Below are positions 35,074-45,543 of a stretch of 64,000 bases of DNA, piece by piece. How positions within the stretch are numbered: the stretch's first letter is position 1; every line of letters starts with the position of its first letter. The DNA comes from Streptomyces sp. NBC_01317 (GTDB lineage: Bacteria; Actinomycetota; Actinomycetes; Streptomycetales; Streptomycetaceae). The notes under the pieces are model-generated. The model saw only the letters and a list, made by a program, of their open reading frames with translations. It was not told the DNA's origin and made no database searches. The position numbers were made by a program, and so were the translations under genes. The stretch is taken from the NCBI RefSeq assembly GCF_035961655.1, contig NZ_CP108393.1:5317001-5381000 (forward strand). Direction: 5' to 3'.

Positions 35074-35862
35074 GTGCCTCCTCGTCTCTCGCGCCCCCTC
35101 AGTCTCGGTCTCTGCGCCCTCCCGGTGGTCGCGCTGCTCGCCGTCGCGGGCGCCGCGCCGCTGCCGTACGCCGTGGCGCAGCCGGGACTGACCGCGGACG
35201 TCCTCGGGTCCGACCAGGGGCAGGAGGTCATCACCATCAAGGGCGCGCCCACCCGCACGACGAAGGGGCAGCTGCGGCTGACGACCATCGTGGCGACCGG
35301 TCCTTCCGCCGACGTCGACCTGGCCGACGTGGCCAAGGGCTGGTTCCGTACCGACGAGGCCGTCCTGCCGCGTGACGCCGTCTACCCGTCGGGCCAGTCC
35401 GACCAGGAGATCCAGCGGCACAACACCCGCGACATGGTGGACTCGCAGGATTCCGCGACCGAGGCCGCCCTCGGCTTCCTGGGCGAGGACCCGGCGAAGG
35501 TCGACGTCAGCCTGCACCTCGCCGACGTGGGCGGCCCCAGTGCGGGGCTCCTCTTCGCCCTCGGCATCATCGACAAGCTGGACGGCGACGGCTCGGGCGG
35601 CGACCTGACCGGGGGCCGCGTCATCGCCGGTACGGGCACGATCGACGGGGGCGGCAAGGTCGGCGCGGTCGGCGGGGTGTCCCTGAAGACCCAGGCCGCC
35701 GGCCGGGACGGGGCCACGGTCTTCCTCGTACCGAAGGCGGAGTGCGGGGACGCCAAGGCGGAACTGCCCCAGGGCATGCGGCTCGTGCCGGTCACCACCC
35801 TCAAGGGCGCGGTGTCGGCCCTGCGGGCGCTGGAGAAGGGCGGCTCGGTCCCGAGCTGCTGA
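35074..35862 (+). CDS. Lon-like (S16) serine protease domain protein
   Basis: A 262-residue protein with an N-terminal hydrophobic segment (LGLCALPVVALLAVAGAAPL) that should anchor or export it. The S16 domain in the C-terminal half carries the Ser-Lys dyad: S156 in GGPSAGLLFAL and K205 in GGVSLKTQAA. It lacks the AAA ATPase of Lon and the PDZ domain of YlbL-type relatives is not apparent. It is predicted to cleave extracytoplasmic peptides. The last 62 bp overlap the convergent MFS gene on the other strand. Confidence 0.8.
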   Translation: MPPRLSRPLSLGLCALPVVALLAVAGAAPLPYAVAQPGLTADVLGSDQGQEVITIKGAPTRTTKGQLRLTTIVATGPSADVDLADVAKGWFRTDEAVLPRDAVYPSGQSDQEIQRHNTRDMVDSQDSATEAALGFLGEDPAKVDVSLHLADVGGPSAGLLFALGIIDKLDGDGSGGDLTGGRVIAGTGTIDGGGKVGAVGGVSLKTQAAGRDGATVFLVPKAECGDAKAELPQGMRLVPVTTLKGAVSALRALEKGGSVPSC

Positions 35863-37174
35863 CCCCGGCGGCCAAGGCGGCGCCCGCCACCTCCGCGGAC
35901 GTGCCACCCGCCCGGTCCCGTTCCGGCACGCGCTCCATGGCCCGCCAGGCGGGGAAGACCAGCGGGCTCAGCGTCGCCAGCAGGTAGATCCCCCCGAAGA
36001 CCAGCATCGCGTGGCCCAGCCCCGCCCGGTCCACCAGGAGACCGGCCACCAGCCCGCCCAGGGGCATGGTCATCTCCACGCCCGCCATGGTCACCCCCGA
36101 CACCCGGCTGCGCAGCTCCGCCGGCACCTGCTCGAAGATGACCGTGGTCAGGATCGGGTTGAGCACACCGGCCGCGAGCCCGCCGGCCGCCATCGTCACC
36201 GCCAGCGGCACCGTCCCGTCCACCAGCGCCCCGACCACGTACCGGGGCGCCCCGCATATGAGGAACGCGACCGCGAACACCACGCGCCGGGGGAAGCGGT
36301 CGCCGAACGCCCCGTACAGCAGGGCCCCGAGCAGCGCGCAGCCGCCGAACACGGCCGTCAGCAGCCCGAGATCGGTGGGGCCGCCCAGATCCTCCCGCGC
36401 GTGGACCGGCAGCAGGACCGCGCCCCAGCCCTGGTCGAGACCGTTGGTGATCATCACCATGACCGTGATGCCCAGCAGCAGGCGCGTACGGACCAGGAAG
36501 GCGTAACCCTCGCGCAGCTCCGCGCGGTACCGCTTCACGGAGACGGGCGCGAGGCGCTGCGGCTCGGCCGCGCGCACCCCCCGTACCCCGGCGGCTGTCA
36601 GCGCCGCCGAGACCACGAAGGTCGCCGCGTCCAGGAGCAGGACGGTCTCGGCGCCGAGGAGCGCGATCAGGACACCCGCGAGCGCCGCCCCGAGCATGCG
36701 GGCCCCGCGCGAGACGGCGTCGAGGAGGCTCGCGGCCCTGGGCATGGTCGTCCCGGCGCGCTCGGCGAGGTCGGGGACGAGGACGGAACGCGCCGTGAGG
36801 CCGGGGGTGTGCACCAGACCGCTGAGGGCCATCAGCACACACAGCATCCAGAACTCCAGCACCCCCGCGAAGTGCAGCAGCGGGACGGCGGCCACCGCGA
36901 CCGCGCACACCAGGTCGGAGGCGATGGACACCCGGCGCCGGCCCAGCCGGTCGATGACCGGGCCGACGACGACGGCCGCGATCACCACCGGGAGCGTCGC
37001 GCAGAAGGCGACGATCCCGGCCCGCCCCGCGCTGCCCGTGGTCTGGAGGACGAACCACGGGACCCCGATCAGGGTCAGTGAACTCCCGGCGATGGAGACG
37101 GTGTTGGCGGCGAGGACCGCGGTCAGCGGCCGCCTGTCGTACCCGGGCGCGGGCGCCGCCTTCCGGCGGCTCAC
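35801..37174 (-). CDS. MFS transporter
   Basis: The GTG at 37174 overlaps the stop of the upstream small gene (GTGA) and gives 457 residues; GTG/ATG starts up to 37225 would overlap that gene more. About 12 helices are visible, with early motifs LTAVLAANTVSIAGSSLTLIG and the MFS loop VGPVIDRLGRRRVSIASDL. It resembles the MFS_3/enterobactin-exporter-like group. It is the third gene of an ArsR regulator - small protein - MFS operon, so its expression is probably controlled by that regulator. The 3' end overlaps the Lon-like gene on the opposite strand by 62 bp. Confidence 0.82.
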   Translation of the reverse strand: MSRRKAAPAPGYDRRPLTAVLAANTVSIAGSSLTLIGVPWFVLQTTGSAGRAGIVAFCATLPVVIAAVVVGPVIDRLGRRRVSIASDLVCAVAVAAVPLLHFAGVLEFWMLCVLMALSGLVHTPGLTARSVLVPDLAERAGTTMPRAASLLDAVSRGARMLGAALAGVLIALLGAETVLLLDAATFVVSAALTAAGVRGVRAAEPQRLAPVSVKRYRAELREGYAFLVRTRLLLGITVMVMITNGLDQGWGAVLLPVHAREDLGGPTDLGLLTAVFGGCALLGALLYGAFGDRFPRRVVFAVAFLICGAPRYVVGALVDGTVPLAVTMAAGGLAAGVLNPILTTVIFEQVPAELRSRVSGVTMAGVEMTMPLGGLVAGLLVDRAGLGHAMLVFGGIYLLATLSPLVFPAWRAMERVPERDRAGGTSAEVAGAALAAGVSSSGPSRPSPAPAGPTPRP

Positions 37175-37410
37175 GCGAGGGGGATTTCTCGCCCGGGGGG
37201 ACGGCTCGCGAGGCGCAGACCCCACTCCACCATCGTCCAGCCCAGCCGCGCCCGGAGAGCGTGGGACGCAGGGTCCGGCTCCCCGGACGAGGCGACGCGC
37301 AGAGCGAGTGCGGCATGTGCGACGGCGACCGCGCGCCGGTCCTCGTCGGCCTGCCTCCGTAGCTCGGTGGAGTGCTCGCTGTGCAGCATCAGGTGAATGT
37401 CGGCATGCAT
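37171..37410 (-). CDS. Small hypothetical protein in the ArsR-MFS operon
   Basis: The ATG at 37410 gives 79 residues (MHADIHLMLHSEHSTELRRQADEDRR onward), helical and rich in Ala/Arg, with no recognised domain. Its position between the regulator and the transporter, with 4-bp overlap into the transporter start, supports it as a real gene. Actinobacterial operons of this type often carry such a short cytoplasmic protein of unknown role. Confidence 0.6.
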   Translation of the reverse strand: MHADIHLMLHSEHSTELRRQADEDRRAVAVAHAALALRVASSGEPDPASHALRARLGWTMVEWGLRLASRPPGREIPLA

Positions 37411-37486
37411 GAGGAACCCCCGGGTCGCGATCGACGGTGGGGCGCCGAGGTGCCCGGCGCCGTGAGGAACGGTCGGTACGGTGTCG

Positions 37487-38083
37487 TCAGTCTTCGGCCT
37501 GCGGCAGCGCGTGGAGATGGACACGGACCTGCGCCACGTTCTCGGCGTCCTCCGGAAGGGCGCGGTCCCGGTAACTCTCGATCAGGGCGTGCGCCTCCGC
37601 GTTCATCTCCGCCGCCATCTCCGGTGTGAGCCGTAGCGTGTAGTCGCTGAGGTTGGCGCTCCCGTGCCACTCCACGGGCCAGTCGATGGCGGAGTGGACC
37701 CAGGTGGACACCTCCCGGGCGTGTGAATCCGCCAGCTCCTCAAGGAAGACCTCCACCGCCGTGCGGGTGCTCGGGTCGGAGTCCGTGTACAGGGAACGGT
37801 CGAGGCTCGTGCCCTGACGGGCCGCCTTCCACCAGCGCTCCCGCCCCTTGCCCAGCTCCGGCGCGTCCTCCACGAACCCGTACGCCGCCAGCTGCCGCAG
37901 GTGGTAGCTGGTCGCACCGCTCGACTCGCCGAGCCGCCCGGCCAACTGGGAGGCGGTGGCGGGGCCGTGGTGGCGCAGCGCGGCGAGCAGGCGCATCCGT
38001 ATCGGATGGGCGAGCCCGCGGAGGGTGTGCGGGTCCAGGGCATGGACGTCGTCACGGGCGGAGGGACGCGAAGCTTCCGGCAT
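37487..38083 (-). CDS. ArsR-type winged-helix transcriptional regulator
   Basis: The ATG at 38083 with GGAGG upstream is chosen over 38104; it gives 198 residues. The wHTH is LRGLAHPIRMRLLAALRHHGPATASQLAGRLGESSGATSYHLRQLAAYGFV, close to the ArsR/HTH_20 group that controls MFS exporters. The C-terminal half is helical, without metal-binding Cys. It probably represses the small gene and MFS gene downstream and is released by a transported compound. Confidence 0.83.
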   Translation of the reverse strand: MPEASRPSARDDVHALDPHTLRGLAHPIRMRLLAALRHHGPATASQLAGRLGESSGATSYHLRQLAAYGFVEDAPELGKGRERWWKAARQGTSLDRSLYTDSDPSTRTAVEVFLEELADSHAREVSTWVHSAIDWPVEWHGSANLSDYTLRLTPEMAAEMNAEAHALIESYRDRALPEDAENVAQVRVHLHALPQAED

Positions 38084-38164
38084 GCCTCCACGATAGACAT
38101 GCAAAGAACACGATGCAAGGGTTTCTTTGCAACCAGTCTTTTGCAGCCACTCCTTTGCACCCGA

Positions 38165-39953
<1,789 letters not shown>

Positions 39954-39991
39954 CGTGCCGCTTCCGCACGGGTGTTGAACGCTTGAACGCC

Positions 39992-40027
39992 GTACGGCCC
40001 CACGGAAACTGACCCGTGGGGCCGTAC
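39992..40027. terminator. Bidirectional hairpin between hpd and the TPR gene
   Basis: Perfect 14-bp arms (39992-40005 and 40014-40027) with an 8-nt loop, AAACTGAC. It lies between two convergent genes and can end transcription from both. Confidence 0.85.
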
Positions 40028-40058
40028 CCGGTCCCGCCCCTGGCGCACATCGGAGGAC

Positions 40059-41570
40059 CTACTCCGCCTTCGCCGAGAGACCCGAACCCGCCTTCCCGTA
40101 CATGTCCTTGGGACCACCCGCCGCCGGCTCCCCCAGCGCGTCCAGCGCCTCCCGCGCCTTCGGTGCCAGCAGCGGCGAGAACGCCGGATGGGTACGGAGC
40201 GCCTCCTCCAGATGGCGGCGCGCGGCGCCGTTCATCTCCAGCGAGCGCTCGATCTCGCCCCGGTGGTACGAGAACAGCGCGCTGCGCCTGCCCTGTCCGG
40301 TCGCCTTCTTGGCGTACGTGAGCGCCTCCTCGCCCTCACCCGTACGGAACAGCGCCCACCCCAGCGCGTCCGCGACCTCCATGCTCCGGTGCCCGCGCGC
40401 CCACTCCGCCCGCAGCCGCTCCACCGCCGACTTCGGATCCCCGTGGTCGGTCTCGAAGCGCGCGAGGACCAACTCCTCGTTCACGCCCTGCGTCTGCGCC
40501 TCCTCCGCGCGGGCGCGCAGCGCCGCGTACTGGCTCTGCGCGTCGCCGTCCAGCCCCCGCGCGTCGTACAACTCGCCCAGTTCCAGGGCGTACTCGGGCC
40601 TCGGCATCTCCTCGCTCGCCCGCTGGTACGTCGCGTACGCCTCCTCCGTACGGCCCAGCGCCGCCAGCGCCCTCGCCCGCCCCGCCAGGGACACGGCGTG
40701 GTCGTGTACGGCCTTCAGCGCGGCGTCGTAGTGCCCCAGCGCCTCCGCCGGTTCGCCCCGCTCCCAGGACAACTCGCCCTGCGTGGACAGCGCTTCGGCC
40801 TTCTCCACCGGAGAGGCCGCGCGCGCCGTCGCCTCGACGGCCTTCGCCGCCGCGTCCTCGCGCCAGCCGCGGTCCCGGTAGATCTCGGCGGACCGCTCCA
40901 GCACGGGCGCGCCCGAGTGCAGCTTCTTGAGCCTGTCGAGCGCCTTGCCCGCCGCCGCGTAGTCGCCGAGACCGTTGTACGCGTCGATCAGGACCGGGTA
41001 CGCGGCCCAGCGGCCGGGCTCCCGCTTCCGTACCTCCTCGCCCCACTTCCTGGCGGCGCCGTAGTCGTGCCGGGCGTTGGCGAGCGCGCCGAGACCGATC
41101 AGCGCGTCCGTACGGCCGGACGCGCCGGCGGACACGCCTTTCCCGCGTGAGCCCCCCGCGCCCGCCGAATCCTTCGCGCCCGCCGAGTCCTTCGCCCCCG
41201 CCCCACCCGGCAGCACCTGGAGCGACCGCCGCAGCGCCCGGTCCGCCTTCGGGAAGTACGCCGGATCCGCCCGCCGTACCCCCCGCTCCACATACGCCGA
41301 GCCGAGCACCGCCCACGCCCCCGCGTCCTCAGGATGCGTCCGCACCCGGTTCTCCCGGCCCCGGACGAGCGCGGCCAGGTCCGGCAGCGCCGCCGGCGCA
41401 CCCGCCCCCACCGCGGCCATCGCACGCGCCTCGGGGCCGAGCGCGGGCGCCGGTTCCGCCCCCCGGTCCGGTACCACCAGCAGGACACCGGCGACCAGCG
41501 CTCCGCCGACCCCGGCGGCCAGGGCCGCCCGCCTGACCTGCTTGAGCTGATCCGTCTTCATGGCGTTCAT
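40059..41570 (-). CDS. Tetratricopeptide-repeat protein with N-terminal membrane anchor
   Basis: The 503-residue protein has a short cytoplasmic start (a second Met at 41561 is an alternative), a hydrophobic helix (AALAAGVGGALVAGVLLVV) and a long extracytoplasmic part of TPR units, for example SWERGEPAEALGHYDAALKAV and EALTYAKKATGQG. An Ala/Gly/Lys-rich linker containing a short internal repeat (GAKDSAGAKDSAGAGG) interrupts the first repeats near residue 130. No enzymatic domain is seen, so it is probably a protein-interaction scaffold outside the membrane. It diverges from the FAD oxidase gene with about 100 bp between. Confidence 0.72.
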   Translation of the reverse strand: MNAMKTDQLKQVRRAALAAGVGGALVAGVLLVVPDRGAEPAPALGPEARAMAAVGAGAPAALPDLAALVRGRENRVRTHPEDAGAWAVLGSAYVERGVRRADPAYFPKADRALRRSLQVLPGGAGAKDSAGAKDSAGAGGSRGKGVSAGASGRTDALIGLGALANARHDYGAARKWGEEVRKREPGRWAAYPVLIDAYNGLGDYAAAGKALDRLKKLHSGAPVLERSAEIYRDRGWREDAAAKAVEATARAASPVEKAEALSTQGELSWERGEPAEALGHYDAALKAVHDHAVSLAGRARALAALGRTEEAYATYQRASEEMPRPEYALELGELYDARGLDGDAQSQYAALRARAEEAQTQGVNEELVLARFETDHGDPKSAVERLRAEWARGHRSMEVADALGWALFRTGEGEEALTYAKKATGQGRRSALFSYHRGEIERSLEMNGAARRHLEEALRTHPAFSPLLAPKAREALDALGEPAAGGPKDMYGKAGSGLSAKAE

Positions 41571-41667
41571 GCTGATTACTGTGCGTCAATACGAAGAGCA
41601 CACCCGCTCCCGCGTGGTGGATCGCAGACGGGTTCACACCGATGGCCCCGGATGCGACGCTGGGATC

Positions 41668-43035
41668 ATGGACGATCTCCTCGCACAGCTGCGGGCAGGA
41701 CTGCCCGGCGAAGCCCTGATCACCGACCCCGACATCACGGCGTCCTACGCCCACGACATGGCGAGCTTCTGCGAGGCCGGCACCCCGGCGGTGGTGGTCC
41801 TGCCCCGCTCGGTCGAACAGGTCCAGCACGTCATGCGTACGGCCACGGCCCTGCGCGTCCCCGTCGTCCCGCAGGGCGCCCGCACGGGCCTGTCCGGGGC
41901 CGCGAACGCCTCGGACGGGTGCATCGTCCTCTCCCTGCTGAAGATGGACCGGATCCTGGAGATCAACCCGGTCGACCGGATCGCCGTCGTCGAGCCCGGC
42001 GTCGTCAACGCCACGCTCTCCCGCGCCGTCGGCGAACAGGGCCTGTACTACCCGCCCGACCCCTCCAGCTGGGAGACCTGCACGATCGGCGGGAACATCG
42101 GCACCGCCTCCGGCGGACTGTGCTGCGTCAAGTACGGCGTCACCGCCGAGTACGTCCTCGGCCTCGACGTCGTCCTCGCCGACGGACGCCTCCTCACCAC
42201 CGGCCGCCGTACGGCCAAAGGGGTCGCCGGCTACGACCTGACCCGCCTCTTCGTCGGCTCCGAGGGCAGCCTCGGCATCGTCGTCCGGGCCGTCCTCGCC
42301 CTGCGCCCTCAGCCCCCACGCCAACTGGTCCTCGCGGCCGAGTTCGGCAGCGCGACCGCCGCGTGCGACGCCATCTGCCGGATCATGGAGAGCGGCCACA
42401 CGCCCTCCCTCCTCGAACTGATGGACCGTACGACCGTCCGGGCCGTCAACGCGATGGCGAACATGGGCCTCCCCGACACGACCGAGGCCCTCCTGCTGGC
42501 CGCCTTCGACACCCACGACCCCGGGGCCGACCTGGCGGCGGTCGGCCTGCTGTGCGAGGCGGCCGGCGCCACCGAGGTCGTCCCCGCGGAGGACACCGCC
42601 GAATCCGAACTGCTGCTCCAGGCCAGGCGGTTGGCCCTCCCCGCGCTGGAGACGGTGAAGGGCACGACGATGATCGACGACGTGTGCGTACCCCGCTCCC
42701 GCCTCGGCGACCTGCTCGAAGGCATCGAGCGGATCGGCGAGAAGTACGGGCTCACCATCGGCGTCTGCGCCCACGCGGGCGACGGCAACACCCACCCGAC
42801 CGTCTGCTTCGACGCGGCGGACCCCGACGAGTCCCGCCGCGCCCGCGAGTCCTTCAACGAGATCATGGCGCTCGGACTCGAACTCGGCGGCACGATCACC
42901 GGCGAACACGGCGTCGGCGTACTGAAGAAGGAATGGCTCGCACGCGAACTGGGCCCGGTGGGAGTGGAGTTGCAGCGGGGCATCAAGCAGACGTTCGACC
43001 CGCTCGGCCTGTTGAACCCGGGCAAGCTCTTCTGA
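41668..43035 (+). CDS. FAD-linked 2-hydroxyacid oxidase (GlcD/D-lactate dehydrogenase type)
   Basis: The ATG at 41668 gives 455 residues; the frame is open upstream to 41560 without conserved sequence. The PCMH-type FAD domain reads VVLPRSVEQVQHVMRTATA, VVPQGARTGLSGAANASDG and SSWETCTIGGNIGTASGGLC. The C-terminal FAD-oxidase domain ends with GEHGVGVLKKEWLARELG and FDPLGLLNPGKLF, as in glycolate oxidase GlcD and actinobacterial D-lactate dehydrogenases. The His/Cys-containing segment AHAGDGNTHPTVCFD is the active-site region. It probably oxidises a 2-hydroxyacid; the exact substrate cannot be set from sequence. Confidence 0.85.
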   Translation: MDDLLAQLRAGLPGEALITDPDITASYAHDMASFCEAGTPAVVVLPRSVEQVQHVMRTATALRVPVVPQGARTGLSGAANASDGCIVLSLLKMDRILEINPVDRIAVVEPGVVNATLSRAVGEQGLYYPPDPSSWETCTIGGNIGTASGGLCCVKYGVTAEYVLGLDVVLADGRLLTTGRRTAKGVAGYDLTRLFVGSEGSLGIVVRAVLALRPQPPRQLVLAAEFGSATAACDAICRIMESGHTPSLLELMDRTTVRAVNAMANMGLPDTTEALLLAAFDTHDPGADLAAVGLLCEAAGATEVVPAEDTAESELLLQARRLALPALETVKGTTMIDDVCVPRSRLGDLLEGIERIGEKYGLTIGVCAHAGDGNTHPTVCFDAADPDESRRARESFNEIMALGLELGGTITGEHGVGVLKKEWLARELGPVGVELQRGIKQTFDPLGLLNPGKLF

Positions 43036-43069
43036 CGAGGCCTCCCGGTGGTCCCGGCGGTCCCGGCGG

Positions 43070-43573
43070 TCACCCCGCCTCCATCTCCCCCTCGGCGGAG
43101 TCGGCCGGCTCCGCCGACCCGTCCGAGGGCCACGGGTCCCGCAGCCACAGGTCGTCGGCGGGCGCCGGGGCCAGCAGCCCCGCCAGCCCCTCCTCGATGC
43201 CCAGCCGCTCGCACTCCGTCCCCGGCGGCACGATCCGCAGCGTCCGCTCCACCCAGGCCGACACGGCCACGGCCGGCGCCTCCAGCAGCGCGTCGCCGTC
43301 CGGGGAGGTGAGGGCCACACACAGGACGCTGCGCCCGCCGAACTTCGTCGGCCAGATCCGTACGTCACCGTGCCCGCACGGCCGGAAGATCCCCTCCACG
43401 AGCAGCTCACGGGCGAAGGTCCAGTGGACGGGCGCCTCGGAGCCGATGTGAAAGGCGATGTGCACGGCGCACGGATCGTCCGTGCGATAGGTCAGCCGGG
43501 CCGGGACGGGGATGCTGCGCTCGGGCGACAGCACCAGGTTCAGCTCCAGCTCGCGTTCCACCACGGTGTGCAT
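43070..43573 (-). CDS. ssgG: SsgA-like sporulation/cell-division regulator (SsgG)
   Basis: The ATG at 43573 follows GAGGAAG and gives 167 residues. The conserved SALP core is visible: a beta-rich N-terminus (VPARLTYRTDDPCAVHIAFHIG), then VHWTFARELLVEGIFRPCGHGDVRIWP and SPDGDALLEAPAVAVSAWVERT. SALPs control septum placement and peptidoglycan remodelling in sporulating hyphae; in S. coelicolor SsgG (SCO2924) affects septum localisation. Identity as SsgG rests on this gene order. The acidic C-terminal tail is longer than in SsgA itself. Confidence 0.85.
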   Translation of the reverse strand: MHTVVERELELNLVLSPERSIPVPARLTYRTDDPCAVHIAFHIGSEAPVHWTFARELLVEGIFRPCGHGDVRIWPTKFGGRSVLCVALTSPDGDALLEAPAVAVSAWVERTLRIVPPGTECERLGIEEGLAGLLAPAPADDLWLRDPWPSDGSAEPADSAEGEMEAG

Positions 43574-43686
43574 GGGCGGCACTTCCTCTCTCGGTACGGG
43601 CCCTGACAGCGGGCCGTACCGGAAGAGAGCGCGGTGCGGACGATTCATGACGCGACTTCTCGGCACGACTTTTCGGTACGAGTCCC

Positions 43687-43730
43687 CGAGCGCCTCCCGA
43701 GCGCCTCCCGAGCGCCTCCCGAGCGGCCCC
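43687..43730. repeat. 11-bp tandem repeat
   Basis: CGAGCGCCTCC occurs three times (43687-43697, 43698-43708, 43709-43719) with a degenerate fourth unit (CGAGCGGCCCC). It lies in the divergent gap between ssgG and the RDD gene. An 11-bp period matches one DNA turn. Confidence 0.75.
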
Positions 43731-43858
43731 CACGCGGTCGCGCACCGCCGTCACCCTGACCGGAAAGTGGCTCAAACGACAGGAGCGGCCATGGGGACCC
43801 CGGTGGTCTGATAGATGTGGACTCTGAATTGGCTCAGAGGAGATACGGGACCACGGTG

Positions 43859-45388
43859 ATGAGCGCCCCAACCTCGGCGACCGGAGACGGCAACCCCGCT
43901 CCCGGCTACTACCCCGATCCGTCCATCCCCGGATACGTCCGGTACTGGAACGGAGCAGCGTGGGTGCCCGGATCGAGCCGCCCCGCACCGCCCGGTGCCG
44001 AGGCGGCGGCGCCCGCGGTGCCCGCCGTCGAGGAGACGGGGCCGGTGTTCTTCGACGAGGAGCCGCGGGCCGCCGAACAGCCCCGGCAGGAACCGGCGTC
44101 CGCGTGGCAGGCCGACGTCTCCCGGCAGACCGGCTTCGGCGGCGAGCGGGACAACCGCGTCTCGTGGGGCGCGCCGGCGCAGGACCCGCGTGTCCCGAAC
44201 CCGGCCCCCGAGCCCGCCTCACCGCGCCGCGACATCCCGCCCTTCCCCGCGCGCGTCGACCCCACCGGCGGAGCCCTGCCGGGGGTCCGCGCGCCGGCTC
44301 CCGGTACGGACGACGGCACGCCCGTCACGGACGGCACGGTCGCGATCCGCGCCATGCGCCGCGGTGTCCCGTCGGGACCGGGCGTGGGTACGGGTACGGG
44401 AACCGGCCCTGGCACGAGTACGGGTACGGGTACGGGAGCCGACACCGGCGACCGGCGCGGCGCCCCGGGCACCGGCGAGGGCGGTACGGACCGGCCCGCC
44501 GCCGTCCCCGGCCAGATCCCGTCCTCCGGAGCGGCCAACCAGCCCCCGGTCGACAGCACGATCGCCATCCGCGCCCTGCGCGCCGCCCGCCGGGCCAAGG
44601 ACGAGGACGCCGCGGCCGGCAGCCGTACGGACCAGGCCGACGGCGCCCTGCCGGTCCGCTCCATGACCCCCGGCGCGGCCGGGGCGGGCACCGTACCGCC
44701 ACAGTCGCAGAACGAGTCGCGGCAACAGGCGCCGCAACCGTCACCCCAGCAACCACGGCAGCCCCGCCAGGCCGGCGCGGGCGGCGGCTCCGCCTCCTGG
44801 GCCCAGCAGGTGCACCAACTCGCGCAGCCCGAGGGCGAGCAGCCGGTCGTACCGTGGAAGCCCCCGGTCAGCGATCCGTTCCTCCAGGCCGCGCAGGCCC
44901 AGGCGGCCGCCAGGCCCGGCGGGCTCGGCAAGCGGCTCGTGGCCCGGCTGATCGACACCCTCGTGCTCGGCGCGATCGTCGGAGCCGTCGCCCTGCCGCT
45001 CGCGGCCAAGGCCCGTACGCATGTGGACGAGAAGATCGAGGCGGCGAAGCAGACGGGCGAGACCGTCACCGTCTGGCTGCTCGACTCGACGACGGCCGGG
45101 TATCTCGGCGCCGTGCTCGGCGCGCTGCTGGTCCTCGGGGTCCTGTACGAGGCGCTGCCCACCGCCAAGTGGGGCCGCACGCTGGGCAAGAAGCTCTGCG
45201 GTCTCCAGGTGCGGGACATCGAGTCCCACGAGGCCCCGACCTTCGGCGCGGCCCTGCGCCGCTGGCTGGTCTACGGGGTGCTGGGGCTGCTCGCGGTGGG
45301 TGTGCTCAACGTCCTGTGGTGCCTGTTCGACCGGCCCTGGCGGCAGTGCTGGCACGACAAGGCGGCGCACACCTTCGTGGCGGGCTGA
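43859..45388 (+). CDS. RDD-family membrane protein with DUF2510 domain
   Basis: The ATG at 43859 is preceded by an in-frame GTG at 43856; the ATG gives 509 residues. A DUF2510-type domain (GYYPDPSIPGYVRYWNGAAWVPG) is followed by a ~330-residue Pro/Gly/Thr-rich linker with short GTGT-type repeats. The RDD domain (from GGLGKRLVARLIDTLVLG) has three or four helices. It resembles conserved actinobacterial membrane proteins of unknown function. A second RDD gene follows downstream. Confidence 0.75.
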   Translation: MSAPTSATGDGNPAPGYYPDPSIPGYVRYWNGAAWVPGSSRPAPPGAEAAAPAVPAVEETGPVFFDEEPRAAEQPRQEPASAWQADVSRQTGFGGERDNRVSWGAPAQDPRVPNPAPEPASPRRDIPPFPARVDPTGGALPGVRAPAPGTDDGTPVTDGTVAIRAMRRGVPSGPGVGTGTGTGPGTSTGTGTGADTGDRRGAPGTGEGGTDRPAAVPGQIPSSGAANQPPVDSTIAIRALRAARRAKDEDAAAGSRTDQADGALPVRSMTPGAAGAGTVPPQSQNESRQQAPQPSPQQPRQPRQAGAGGGSASWAQQVHQLAQPEGEQPVVPWKPPVSDPFLQAAQAQAAARPGGLGKRLVARLIDTLVLGAIVGAVALPLAAKARTHVDEKIEAAKQTGETVTVWLLDSTTAGYLGAVLGALLVLGVLYEALPTAKWGRTLGKKLCGLQVRDIESHEAPTFGAALRRWLVYGVLGLLAVGVLNVLWCLFDRPWRQCWHDKAAHTFVAG

Positions 45389-45543
45389 CCGCGCGGCGGT
45401 GGTGAGGGGAGACCGGGCGGCCTGACGGGGGATCGGCCGACCCTCCGTCAGCTTCGTGCCGACCCCGCTCTCGCGTGTCCGCCGTACCTCCGAACGGCGG
45501 GCAAGCCGTTGCGGGCCCTTCGCGGGCGCGGTGCACTGCCCCC

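Noticed and set aside
36011..37081. 356-codon plus-strand frame opposite the MFS transporter
   Set aside because: Gln/His/Arg-rich shadow of a membrane protein gene; no domain.
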